A stretch of 15,843 nt of DNA, from the NCBI GenBank assembly GCA_009694165.1, contig SHVP01000056.1, positions 1 through 15,843 on the forward strand, read 5' to 3'. The notes under the pieces were generated by a model. It was not told the DNA's origin. It searched no databases and was given only the letters and a program-made list of their open reading frames with translations. Source of the DNA: Alphaproteobacteria bacterium (GTDB taxonomy: Bacteria > Pseudomonadota > Alphaproteobacteria > SHVP01). Each line of letters starts with the position of its first letter. Within the stretch, counting starts at the first letter, position 1. A program made the translations under genes and the position numbers. This document shows, one piece after another, positions 1 through 7,001 of this stretch.

Positions 1-71
1 ATGGAATCTCCCCTCTTGGATTGGAACGGGCAGCTCCCTGTCCACTCGCCCGTCGGCACCCAACCGTATGA

Positions 72-132
72 CACGGGGATAACCGTGATCAACTTGAGCG
101 CCTTGATTTTTTCCTATAATTATAAGTATAAT
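72..132. other. AT-rich patch with TATAAT hexamers, downstream of the hydrolase gene
   Basis: This stretch lies past the stop of the minus-strand hydrolase gene and is far richer in A+T than its surroundings from about position 105. It holds the 10-bp palindrome TATAATTATA at 115-124 and another TATAAT at 127-132. A small 5-bp hairpin (CACGG/CCGTG) sits at 72-87, and ATCAA/TTGAT followed by a T run lies near 88-112 on the plus strand. It could be a weak plus-strand terminator, a promoter patch or a remnant of transferred DNA. The sequence alone does not decide. I see no credible gene in positions 1-139. Confidence 0.3.
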
Positions 133-139
133 CAATATG

Positions 140-1807
140 TTATGAGAGGAAGGCGGCAATCACCTTGGCGATATCGCGGGCGCCCACCGGACGCGCGGCC
201 AGTTGCCGGTGGGGCGCGACGGCGGCCAGGCGCTCGGCGTGGGAATGGAGCCGGTCGCCGGGCGAGCCGAGCACGAGAACCGGTCGCTTGCCACCGAACT
301 GGTCCGCTGCCGCCGCGAAGGCGGCGCGGCAGTAGTCGCCATAGGTCGCCGGCGCCTTCAACCATTCGATCAGGCGGCGCTGCAGCCGACCGGGATCGAT
401 CGCCGGCTCGGCCCAACGAACGCCCTCGCGCGTGCGTCGATACCAGGGCCAAAAAAATTCCCCGTCGCGCAACATGTGCCAGGCGGTCAGAAAATGCGTC
501 CCATCCCAGCGCGGCTCGATAGCCGGCGCGAAATGGGCGATCAGGTTGGTGCGCTCGGCATCGGACGGACTGACCGGGCGGTCGAGCACGACCTTGCCGG
601 CGCTGGTGCCCAACCGCTCGGCGACGGCGAGCGCCAACAGGGCGCCAATGCCGTCGCCATAGAGGTCCGCCTGGCCGACACCCGCGCGATCGAGCGTCGC
701 CACGACGTCGGCGGCAAAATCGGCCAGCGTCGGGCGCGCGACGCCGAGCGGTTCCGACTCGGCACAGCCGGCCACGTCGATCGCCATGACCGGCCGATCG
801 GAACCAAGTTCCACCATAAGATCGGCAAGCACGGCCGAGGACCCCATTTCGCCGTGCAGCAACACCAACGGCTTTCCCTTCGCGCTTCCGGCGCGACGGA
901 CCAGCCGTTCCGAATCGCCCAGACGGACATAGTCGGCCCAGCTTTTTCCCGCCGTCGGCGTCGGCGCGACCCCAATCGTGGCGTCGCCATGCTGAAGGAA
1001 AGCTTGGCGCATGGCGACCAGCCATTGCTCCCGCGATTCGGGCAGATTGATCACGCGCACGCAGGCGGGCAGGTTCTCCAGGCGGACTGCCTGCGAGGCG
1101 AGGATGTCGCTGGAGCGCGCGACCACGATGGTGTTGGCGGTCATTTGCCGGATGCCGGCCAATGAATCGTGGCTGAAGGCCGCACGATAGCCCATCCGGT
1201 AGTAGCTGCCGGCCGCCATCTTCCATAGCACCACCTTGTGGATGTAGGCGGGGTCGGCCACTGCGCTGGCCAACCGGTGGTCCTTCTCGGCGCGAAACCA
1301 GGGGTAGAAAATCATCTGGTCGCGCGTGTGCTGCCAGGCCCAGGCCAGGTGCTCGCCCCCCGCCGTCGGCGTGAAGGGCGGTGCGTAGGTCTGCAGCAGC
1401 TCGACCTTCTCGGCGGGAAAATTGAACGAGATGCCGTCGAGCACGACGATCGACGTTCGCTCGGGATAGAGAAGCGCGAACGCCATCGCGATATGGGCGC
1501 CGGTATGCGTACCGTAGATCGGGCACCGCCGGATGCCGAGCGCGTCCAGCGTCTCGGCGACACCGCGGGCATAATCGGCCGCCGTCGGCTCGGGCATCGG
1601 CAACGGGTCGGAACCGCCGTAGCCCGGCGTATCGAGCCCGATCAGCGTCATCTCGCCGGTCAACGGCAGCAGAGCCGGTACGACGAAGTCGGCGCTCTGC
1701 GGGCTCGAATGCAGCAGCACGACCGGCGGACCGCTGCCGACGCGGCGATAATGCACCTGACGGCGGCCACCAATCGTTACATAGCGACGCTCGACTCCGC
1801 CCTGCAT
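140..1807 (-). CDS. Tandem (two-domain) alpha/beta-hydrolase-fold protein with non-canonical nucleophile elbows
   Basis: 555 residues, about twice the length of one alpha/beta hydrolase, made of two homologous domains (about 1-275 and 285-555). Domain 1 has an HSSP oxyanion-type turn at 33-36 and the elbow GTHTG at 99-103. Domain 2 has LHGE at 317-320 and the elbow GDGIG at 384-388. The usual nucleophile is therefore His101 in domain 1 and Gly386 in domain 2. Both domains carry a cap signature of Trp, Arg-Asp, Phe and Pro-Trp (156-170 and 443-455) that also occurs in the hydrolase at 11152-11997. No GH-type catalytic histidine is evident at the end of domain 1. The start is placed at 1807 because AGAGG lies just upstream and the N-terminus then matches the fold; the open frame continues further upstream without homology-like sequence. 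The gene diverges from the MDR oxidoreductase. It may be a hydrolase with altered chemistry, or a binding or lyase protein. Fold assignment is firm; activity is unknown. Confidence 0.88.
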   Translation of the reverse strand: MQGGVERRYVTIGGRRQVHYRRVGSGPPVVLLHSSPQSADFVVPALLPLTGEMTLIGLDTPGYGGSDPLPMPEPTAADYARGVAETLDALGIRRCPIYGTHTGAHIAMAFALLYPERTSIVVLDGISFNFPAEKVELLQTYAPPFTPTAGGEHLAWAWQHTRDQMIFYPWFRAEKDHRLASAVADPAYIHKVVLWKMAAGSYYRMGYRAAFSHDSLAGIRQMTANTIVVARSSDILASQAVRLENLPACVRVINLPESREQWLVAMRQAFLQHGDATIGVAPTPTAGKSWADYVRLGDSERLVRRAGSAKGKPLVLLHGEMGSSAVLADLMVELGSDRPVMAIDVAGCAESEPLGVARPTLADFAADVVATLDRAGVGQADLYGDGIGALLALAVAERLGTSAGKVVLDRPVSPSDAERTNLIAHFAPAIEPRWDGTHFLTAWHMLRDGEFFWPWYRRTREGVRWAEPAIDPGRLQRRLIEWLKAPATYGDYCRAAFAAAADQFGGKRPVLVLGSPGDRLHSHAERLAAVAPHRQLAARPVGARDIAKVIAAFLS

Positions 1808-1866
1808 GATGAATTCCTCTGGTGATCGCCGGTGGACCCGGCCGGACATCTTAGACAGCGATGGCC

Positions 1867-1876
1867 GGAGGCCTCC
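1867..1876. promoter_or_regulatory. 10-bp palindrome in divergent intergenic region
   Basis: GGAGGCCTCC is a perfect palindrome in the 142-bp region between the divergent tandem hydrolase and MDR genes. Its position would suit an operator, but short GC palindromes are common at this base composition and no matching half-site array was seen. Confidence 0.2.
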
Positions 1877-1903
1877 AGCACTACCCGGTGAGCCAATGCT
1901 CCT

Positions 1904-1932
1904 TTCGCGCGACGGGTAGGACCCCGTACAAT
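1904..1932 (+). promoter_or_regulatory. Candidate sigma70-type promoter for the MDR oxidoreductase
   Basis: TACAAT at 1927-1932 matches five of six bases of the -10 consensus. TTCGCG at 1904-1909 is a weak -35 (three of six) with a 17-bp spacer. Transcription would start close to 1939, leaving a leader of about 10 bases before the ATG pair at 1950-1955. This rests on consensus matching only. Confidence 0.3.
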
Positions 1933-1949
1933 GTCGGACCTGTGGGGAA

Positions 1950-3065
1950 ATGATGGCAAACCAAGTCACCAATATTCTGTTCAAACCTGCGCCGCTGGCG
2001 AGCGTGCCGGTGGCGGCCACCGAGCGGCACCGGCGCTGGCTGGTCGCGCGGCGTCCAGTCGGGATGCCCAAGGTCGAGGACTTTCTCTATGTCGAGGACC
2101 TAGTGCCGCAGCCGCCGCCCGGCAAGATGCTGGTGCGCTGCATCTGGTTGTCGCTCGATCCCTTCCAGCGGACGGCGATCAATCCCTCGCCACGCGCCGT
2201 CGAGATCGTGCCCCTTTACGGCGTCATGATCGGTGACATCGTCGGCGAGGTGGTATTGTCGAACCACCCGAAATTCAGGGCAGGCGACATCATCAACGAA
2301 ATTCTGGGCTGGCAGAACTACGCCATCTCGGAAGGGCGCGGACATTACATCCACAATCCCTCAGGCGCGCGCAAGGTCGACCCAAGCCTGGGGCCGATCT
2401 CCACGGCGTGCGGCGTTCTTGGCCGCAGCGGGTTGACCGCCTATTTCTCGGTGCTCCGCGAACTGAAGCCGCGAGCCGGCGAGACCATGGTCGTCTCCTC
2501 GGCGGCCGGCGCCGTCGGTTCGATCGCCGGTCAGATCGGCAAGATCATGGGCTGCCGGGTCATCGGCCTCACCTCGACCGATCGCAAGTGCGAGCACCTT
2601 GTCCGCGATCTCGGCTTTGACGAGGCGATCAACTACAAAGCCGTCAACGATCTGCACGCGGCGGTTCGTCGCGCGGCGCCGAAAGGCGTCGACCTCTACT
2701 ACGAAAACGTGGGCGGACCGATCGGCGAGGCGGTGATGGGCCAGCTCAGCCCGGGCGCCCGCATCACCATCGTCGGGCTCATGCATCACTACAACGAGGT
2801 CGATGAGCAGGGCCGGCCCTGGGTCTGGCCCTACCTCAACTGGGGCTACAAGCAGCCGCCGTTCATCATCCACGACTACGACAATGAGGAAGAGGACGGT
2901 TTGCGGGTGCTGTCGGCCTGGATCAAAGAAGGCAGGCTCAAGTATCGCGAAGACGTCGTCGACGGCCTCGAGAACGCGCCACGGGCCTGGATCGACCTGC
3001 TGAACGGCGGCAACACAGGCAAACGGATCGTTCGCATCGGCCCCAATCCGGCCGGCGTCGCCTAG
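1950..3065 (+). CDS. NADP-dependent zinc-independent MDR oxidoreductase (2-alkenal/prostaglandin reductase type)
   Basis: 371 residues, slightly longer than the usual 335-350 of the CurA/YncB/leukotriene B4 dehydrogenase group. These enzymes reduce alpha,beta-unsaturated ketones, aldehydes or enoyl compounds with NADPH in the cytoplasm. The N-terminal GroES-like part has the family block WLSLDPFQR (66-74). The Rossmann part has AAGAVGS (185-191), the nucleotide-binding turn typical of this group, and YENVGG (251-256). The C-terminus has YREDVVDGLENAP (332-344), a hallmark of the group. No zinc-ligand cysteine cluster is present. Two ATG codons stand in tandem; GGGGA just upstream fits the second (1953) slightly better, so the true start may be one codon later. 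The gene faces the minus-strand solute-binding gene and diverges from the tandem hydrolase. It could reduce an unsaturated intermediate of the local pathway; that role is inferred. Confidence 0.92.
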   Translation: MMANQVTNILFKPAPLASVPVAATERHRRWLVARRPVGMPKVEDFLYVEDLVPQPPPGKMLVRCIWLSLDPFQRTAINPSPRAVEIVPLYGVMIGDIVGEVVLSNHPKFRAGDIINEILGWQNYAISEGRGHYIHNPSGARKVDPSLGPISTACGVLGRSGLTAYFSVLRELKPRAGETMVVSSAAGAVGSIAGQIGKIMGCRVIGLTSTDRKCEHLVRDLGFDEAINYKAVNDLHAAVRRAAPKGVDLYYENVGGPIGEAVMGQLSPGARITIVGLMHHYNEVDEQGRPWVWPYLNWGYKQPPFIIHDYDNEEEDGLRVLSAWIKEGRLKYREDVVDGLENAPRAWIDLLNGGNTGKRIVRIGPNPAGVA

Positions 3066-3067
3066 CG

Positions 3068-3103
3068 CAAAGAAAAGCGGCGCCGGATCGCTCCGGCGCC
3101 GCT
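3068..3103 (-). terminator. Rho-independent terminator between convergent genes
   Basis: An 11-bp perfect stem (AGCGGCGCCGG at 3076-3086 with CCGGCGCCGCT at 3093-3103) closes a 6-base loop. Read on the minus strand, the stem is followed by TTTTCTTT, so it terminates the solute-binding gene ending at 3127. On the plus strand there is no T run, so it would serve the MDR gene poorly. Confidence 0.8.
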
Positions 3104-3126
3104 GCGGTCGGGCCGAGGCCCGAGCG

Positions 3127-5046
3127 TTAGTTTTCCAACTTCAGATCGTAGAAGCGGAGTGACTGTTCGGCGTGGAAGCCAAGCCCGGTCAACTTTTCGG
3201 AGTGTGCCCACAGCAGGTTGTTCTCGCTGACCGGCACGATCGCCACCTGATCCCAAAGGATCCGTTGAATCTGGGCGAGCGCGGCGTTGCGAGCGTTCTC
3301 GTCGAGCTCGATCTTCGCCTTGTTGAGGAGAAGGTCGTCGACTTCCGGATTGGAATAGCGAGTGTAGTTGCTGATCCCGCCCTTCGCCCCGGTCACGTAC
3401 AACAGTTGCGTCGCATAGACCCCGTCGATCCCGATCGACTTCGAGAAGTCGACCAGGAAGAACTCGAGGTCCTTCTTGACCAACTGGCGGTCGGTGAACT
3501 GCGCCATCGGCATCGGGTTCAACTTGATCGGGATGCCGATATCGCTCAGCGCCGACTGCAGGATGATCGCCGCCGGCCCGATCACGTTCTCGCGCTCGAC
3601 CGGGTAGGACAGCAGGAAGGAATCCTTGTGCTCCGCCAGACCCTTGCCGTCGGGGAAACCCGCCTTGGCCAGGTGCTCCTTGGCCTTGGCGATGTTGGTC
3701 GTGTAGCCCTCCGGGGGGGGGGAGTAGCCGGGGAAGAACGACGTGAACATGCCGTTCATCTTGATCGAGTCGCCGAAGTAGACGTCCTTCAGGATACGCT
3801 CGTACGGTACCGCGTAAGCGAGCGCCTTGCGCATGTCGACGTTGTTCCACGGCTTGACCGACCAGTTCATCCAGATGCCCGTCGAGGCATTCGACGGCAC
3901 GCTGGTGACCTTGACACCGCGGACGTTCCTGAGCGAATCGAACTCCTTCGGCGTCAACGCCTCGGTCAACTGGGCCTGACCGGTACGTAGAACCGCCATG
4001 CGCTGGGCGCTTTGCGGCTGCTTGCGGATGACCACGCGCTCAATATCGGCTTTTCCACGGAAATAGTTCGGGTTGGCGGTGAACACCACCTCGCGGTCTT
4101 TTTCCCAGCGGTCGAGGCAATAGGGCCCGAAGCCGGCGGCGTTGGTGTTGTTGGCGAACTGGTGCGACCACGGATCGTCGGCCGTGGCGTTTTTCTCCAT
4201 CGTCTCCTTGTCGAACACCAAGAGCGCGAAGATGGTCAGGACCGGCAGCAGCAAACGGTTTGGCGCCGCCTGCCGGATCTGCACGGTGTAATCGTCGATT
4301 TTCTTCACCTCATCGCCGAGCGCGGAAAGATTCTTCTTCGGCTCCCGCGTCGTCGTCTTGGCCGCATCGATCATCTTCTGCGCCGTCTCGCTGGCGGTCG
4401 CGCCGCCCAGCGCGAGAGCCGCCACAACTTTGTCCGGCGTCGCGCCCGCCAGCTCGGCCCGGGTCTTGATGCCCTGCGAGAACAGACGAGCCACTTGCAC
4501 CGCCGTGACCCCCGGTGTCTCAACGAGATCAGCAGGGATGGCGTTGCGCTCGATGTCGCGGAAAGCGCGGTCGACACCGCCGAGGCCGATCGGGAAGTTG
4601 TCGACCGAGGCCACGTTGGCAAGGAAGGTACCAACGGCGGCATTGCCGCTCGAGGACTTCGCCCGCGCAAAGGTATAGATCACGTCGTCGGCGTTGAACG
4701 TTGTGTCGCCGCAGCCTTTGACGTTGCGGCGGAGCTTGAACGTCCACACCCTAGTGGCGGCGTCATAGGTCCACGACTCGGCCAGCCGCCCTTCAAAGTT
4801 GTTGAAGTCGTAAATCTTGGCGCCGTCGGCTCGCGTCTCCTTCAACTTGTAATAGACCATCGGCTCCATCAGCTGAACGATGCCCATCTGGGTCGCCGGC
4901 GACGAGGAGTTCGGGCCGTCATAGTTGAGCGTCGGGGGCACGTCTTCGAAGACGGCCAGCAGGGTCTTCTGCTGGGCCGCGGCACTCCCGGCTAGGCCCA
5001 CCGCAAGCGCCGCGGCGGCGGTAAAACCGATTAATCTGTTCGTCAA
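3127..5046 (-). CDS. ABC transporter periplasmic solute-binding protein, family 5 (DppA/OppA type)
   Basis: 639 residues. The start is TTG at 5044-5046, chosen because GGGAGG lies five bases upstream and it yields a clean signal peptide: MTNR, a hydrophobic stretch at about 6-21, then an AAA-Q cleavage site near 24/25. The mature protein has SBP_bac_5 blocks, including VWTFKLRRNVK (100-110), FNADDVIYTF (117-126) and DDYTVQI (251-257). It would bind a peptide, nickel, opine or other small organic ligand in the periplasm for an ABC importer. It exceeds the usual 500-550 residues because of an Ala-rich, probably helical insertion at about 150-245, absent from the related protein at 12152-13717. 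A run of ten C lies in the codons for Ser442-Pro445. It sits 339 bp downstream of the decarboxylase-like gene. No permease or ATPase gene is in the window, and the ligand cannot be told. Confidence 0.93.
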   Translation of the reverse strand: MTNRLIGFTAAAALAVGLAGSAAAQQKTLLAVFEDVPPTLNYDGPNSSSPATQMGIVQLMEPMVYYKLKETRADGAKIYDFNNFEGRLAESWTYDAATRVWTFKLRRNVKGCGDTTFNADDVIYTFARAKSSSGNAAVGTFLANVASVDNFPIGLGGVDRAFRDIERNAIPADLVETPGVTAVQVARLFSQGIKTRAELAGATPDKVVAALALGGATASETAQKMIDAAKTTTREPKKNLSALGDEVKKIDDYTVQIRQAAPNRLLLPVLTIFALLVFDKETMEKNATADDPWSHQFANNTNAAGFGPYCLDRWEKDREVVFTANPNYFRGKADIERVVIRKQPQSAQRMAVLRTGQAQLTEALTPKEFDSLRNVRGVKVTSVPSNASTGIWMNWSVKPWNNVDMRKALAYAVPYERILKDVYFGDSIKMNGMFTSFFPGYSPPPEGYTTNIAKAKEHLAKAGFPDGKGLAEHKDSFLLSYPVERENVIGPAAIILQSALSDIGIPIKLNPMPMAQFTDRQLVKKDLEFFLVDFSKSIGIDGVYATQLLYVTGAKGGISNYTRYSNPEVDDLLLNKAKIELDENARNAALAQIQRILWDQVAIVPVSENNLLWAHSEKLTGLGFHAEQSLRFYDLKLEN

Positions 5047-5051
5047 AACTT

Positions 5052-5056
5052 CCTCC
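5052..5056 (-). promoter_or_regulatory. Shine-Dalgarno deciding a TTG start
   Basis: GGAGG on the minus strand, five bases before TTG. No in-frame ATG nearby would keep the signal peptide intact, so this site fixes the rare start codon of the solute-binding protein. Confidence 0.75.
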
Positions 5057-5107
5057 CTATGATCGAAAGGCTCTTTCCAATCGAGCCCGTTGGCAGAAAA
5101 CAGAACT

Positions 5108-5142
5108 TCGACCGGCAGGGGCGTGGCCCCCGGTTCGGTCGA
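5108..5142. promoter_or_regulatory. Extended imperfect hairpin upstream of the solute-binding gene
   Basis: An outer 7-bp arm (TCGACCG at 5108-5114, CGGTCGA at 5136-5142) encloses an inner hairpin GGGGC-GTG-GCCCC at 5118-5130. It begins about 60 bases before the TTG start and could be a leader structure or operator. The remainder of the 339-bp gap (5047-5385) holds no gene that I can support; a plus-strand open frame through it is an antisense shadow. Confidence 0.3.
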
Positions 5143-5369
5143 TTGGACATGCCGCTAACCCGCAGCCATCGGCACAGCCACAGGCGTCACCGAAACCGGC
5201 GACCCCGCCATCCCGATTCATTGTGTTACGCCCTCCCAGGGGGCGACGTACGACCCGCCCTCACGCCCGCGCATCTTACCCGCGGGGCCGGACATTTCCA
5301 ATGGCCGGGCCGAACGAAAGCCCATGATTTATGCGGGCCATTCACGCGCCGCCGCTGGCCGTCCCGAAG

Positions 5370-5385
5370 CCCCCCCCGGGGGGGG
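5370..5385. repeat. C8G8 perfect palindrome directly after a stop codon
   Basis: Eight C followed by eight G, adjoining the TGA (5386-5388) of the minus-strand decarboxylase-like gene. It is self-complementary and sits where an intrinsic terminator stem could be, but has no loop and no following T run. It may be a transcriptional pause or processing point, or a spot prone to length errors. Confidence 0.5.
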
Positions 5386-6126
5386 TCAGTATTTCTCCAG
5401 CAGCGCGCCGAAGCCCCGCACCTTGTCGGCAATGCCGTTGACCCGAAGCGCCCGCCAGTAGGTCACCGTATTGAGCGACATCACCGGCTTGCCGAGCCAG
5501 AGTTCGGCTTCCGCCGCGACCGCGGCCATCGGCAGATTGCTGCCCACCTGGAGGATGCAGTCGACCTCCTTGCCGTCCAATTCGAGGACCGCGTCGCGCA
5601 ACGCCTCTTCGCTGACGTGGGCGATGTTCACGGCCGTGGTGGCGCCCATGCCCTTGACCTTGAGGACCTTGTAGCCATGGTCACGATAGAACCGCGTGAT
5701 GTCTTTGTCGGTCGGGATGAAGGGCGCGATGATCGCCAGCGTCTTGATGCCGCCGATCGCCTGCAGCGCAGCCACCGAAGCCTCCGCCCCCATGGTAAAG
5801 CCCTTACCGGTCCGTTTGGAGACGTGATCGAACAGCTTCTGGCTGGCGCCCGGACCATCCCAGAACGCGTCTGGATTGACGCCGAGGATGTAGTGATCGA
5901 CCTCGCAGGTCATCAGTTGATCGACTGCCTCGTCGACCGAGGTGCTGATCCGCGTGATCTTCTCGAAGTCGGCGTCGCTGTTGATCCGAAGATTCTCCAT
6001 AAAGATGCGGCCGATGTGGTTGGTGACGCCGTGGGGCCGCATCGAATCGATCTCGGGTTGGACCGAGGTATTGGTCGACGGAATGATGATTCCAAATTTG
6101 GCGCGGCAGCCGAGAGTATCCACCAT
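5386..6126 (-). CDS. Arylmalonate decarboxylase / maleate cis-trans isomerase-like protein (Asp/Glu racemase superfamily) lacking the family cysteines
   Basis: 246 residues, the normal length for this superfamily, whose members racemise, isomerise or decarboxylate acids with one or two catalytic cysteines. The N-terminal IIIPSTNTSVQPE (13-25) fits the carboxylate-binding loop of maleate isomerases. VMSLNTVTYWRALR (215-228) matches the end of arylmalonate decarboxylases. The first cysteine position reads ILGVN (80-84) and the second reads ILQVGSN (191-197), so Val194/Gly195 stands where the catalytic Cys is expected. The only cysteines are at 7, 74 and 190, outside both motifs. The start overlaps the stop of the FAH-family gene (TGATG), so the two are translationally coupled and probably act in one pathway. 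It may be a decarboxylase or isomerase with different chemistry, or a non-catalytic relative. Superfamily is firm; activity is open. Confidence 0.87.
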   Translation of the reverse strand: MVDTLGCRAKFGIIIPSTNTSVQPEIDSMRPHGVTNHIGRIFMENLRINSDADFEKITRISTSVDEAVDQLMTCEVDHYILGVNPDAFWDGPGASQKLFDHVSKRTGKGFTMGAEASVAALQAIGGIKTLAIIAPFIPTDKDITRFYRDHGYKVLKVKGMGATTAVNIAHVSEEALRDAVLELDGKEVDCILQVGSNLPMAAVAAEAELWLGKPVMSLNTVTYWRALRVNGIADKVRGFGALLEKY

Positions 6127-6986
6127 CAGCGTTTGTCCACTTCATCCTGAATCGGATTGCGCAAGACGCCGACCCCGGCAATGTCGACCTCGACCACGTC
6201 GCCGTGCCGCAGGAACACCGGCGGCTTGCGCGCGACTCCGACGCCGCCCGGGGTGCCGGTGCTGATCACGTCGCCGGGCATCAGCATGGTCCAGCGCGTG
6301 ATGTACTCGATAAGGTCGGAAATTGAGAACGTCAGCTCGGAAATATTGCCCTCCTGCATGACTTTGCCGTTCAGGCGCGTCTGCAGCTTGAGCTTGCGCG
6401 GATCGGGAATCTCGTCGGCGGTCACCATCCACGGTCCGAACCCGCCGGTGGCAGGAAAATTCTTGCCGGCGATGACCTGCGTCGTATGCGCTTGAAAGTC
6501 GCGTACGCTGGCGTCGTTGAAGCAGGCGTAGCCGGCGACGTATTGCATGGCCTCGGCACGGCTGACCCGTCGCGCCGGACGGCCAATGATCACCGCCAAC
6601 TCGCCCTCGTAATCCAGCCGCGTGCTCGCCAACGGTCGCACGATGGCCTGGTCGTGGCCGACCAAGGTGTTGGTGAACCGCTGGAACAGCATGCAGTATT
6701 CACCCTTCGGCCGGCCCATTTCCAGGCGGTGCGGCTCGTAATTGACGCCGGCCAGGATGATCTTCGCCGGATTGGGGATCACTGGCAGGAATTCGAGCTC
6801 GGCGAAGGGCACGTTGGGTCTCTGGTCCCGGACCAGGTCTTCCACGTCGGCCATGCCTTCGCTGGCAAATACCGAGGCGAGGTCAGGCAGACGTTTGCTG
6901 AGCCGCCAGCCGACGTCGAAGACGCCGCCCTCCATCACCACCCCGTAGCTGACGCGCTTGTCCGTGCGAAACGTTGCTAGGCGCAT
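6126..6986 (-). CDS. Fumarylacetoacetate hydrolase (FAH) family protein
   Basis: 286 residues, typical for bacterial FAH-domain enzymes: cytoplasmic metal-dependent hydrolases, decarboxylases or isomerases acting on beta-dicarbonyl or 2-oxo acids late in aromatic and heterocycle degradation. Visible motifs are AGVNY (79-83), DYEGELAVIIGR (125-136) with metal ligands Glu127 and Glu129, FNDASVRD (156-163) giving Asp158, GKNFPATGGFGPW (174-186) and STGTPGGVG (242-250). All expected ligands are present, so it should be active. The stop overlaps the start of the decarboxylase-like gene, and 15 bases separate it from the M24 gene upstream, so the three form an operon. No strong Shine-Dalgarno precedes the start; coupling to the upstream gene may help. 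The product could be an oxaloacetate decarboxylase, acylpyruvase or homoprotocatechuate-type enzyme; sequence does not separate these. Confidence 0.93.
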   Translation of the reverse strand: MRLATFRTDKRVSYGVVMEGGVFDVGWRLSKRLPDLASVFASEGMADVEDLVRDQRPNVPFAELEFLPVIPNPAKIILAGVNYEPHRLEMGRPKGEYCMLFQRFTNTLVGHDQAIVRPLASTRLDYEGELAVIIGRPARRVSRAEAMQYVAGYACFNDASVRDFQAHTTQVIAGKNFPATGGFGPWMVTADEIPDPRKLKLQTRLNGKVMQEGNISELTFSISDLIEYITRWTMLMPGDVISTGTPGGVGVARKPPVFLRHGDVVEVDIAGVGVLRNPIQDEVDKR

Positions 6987-7001
6987 GACATCCGAACCAT
7001 G

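Noticed and set aside
1..522. 173-residue plus-strand open frame at the window edge
   Set aside because: Its second half is antisense to the tandem hydrolase and is Arg/Gly/Pro-rich; the first 45 codons resemble no protein I know.
5059..6150. 363-residue plus-strand open frame covering the 5047-5385 gap
   Set aside because: It continues antisense through the whole decarboxylase-like gene and has low-complexity Arg/His/Asp composition, so it is not used to fill the gap.
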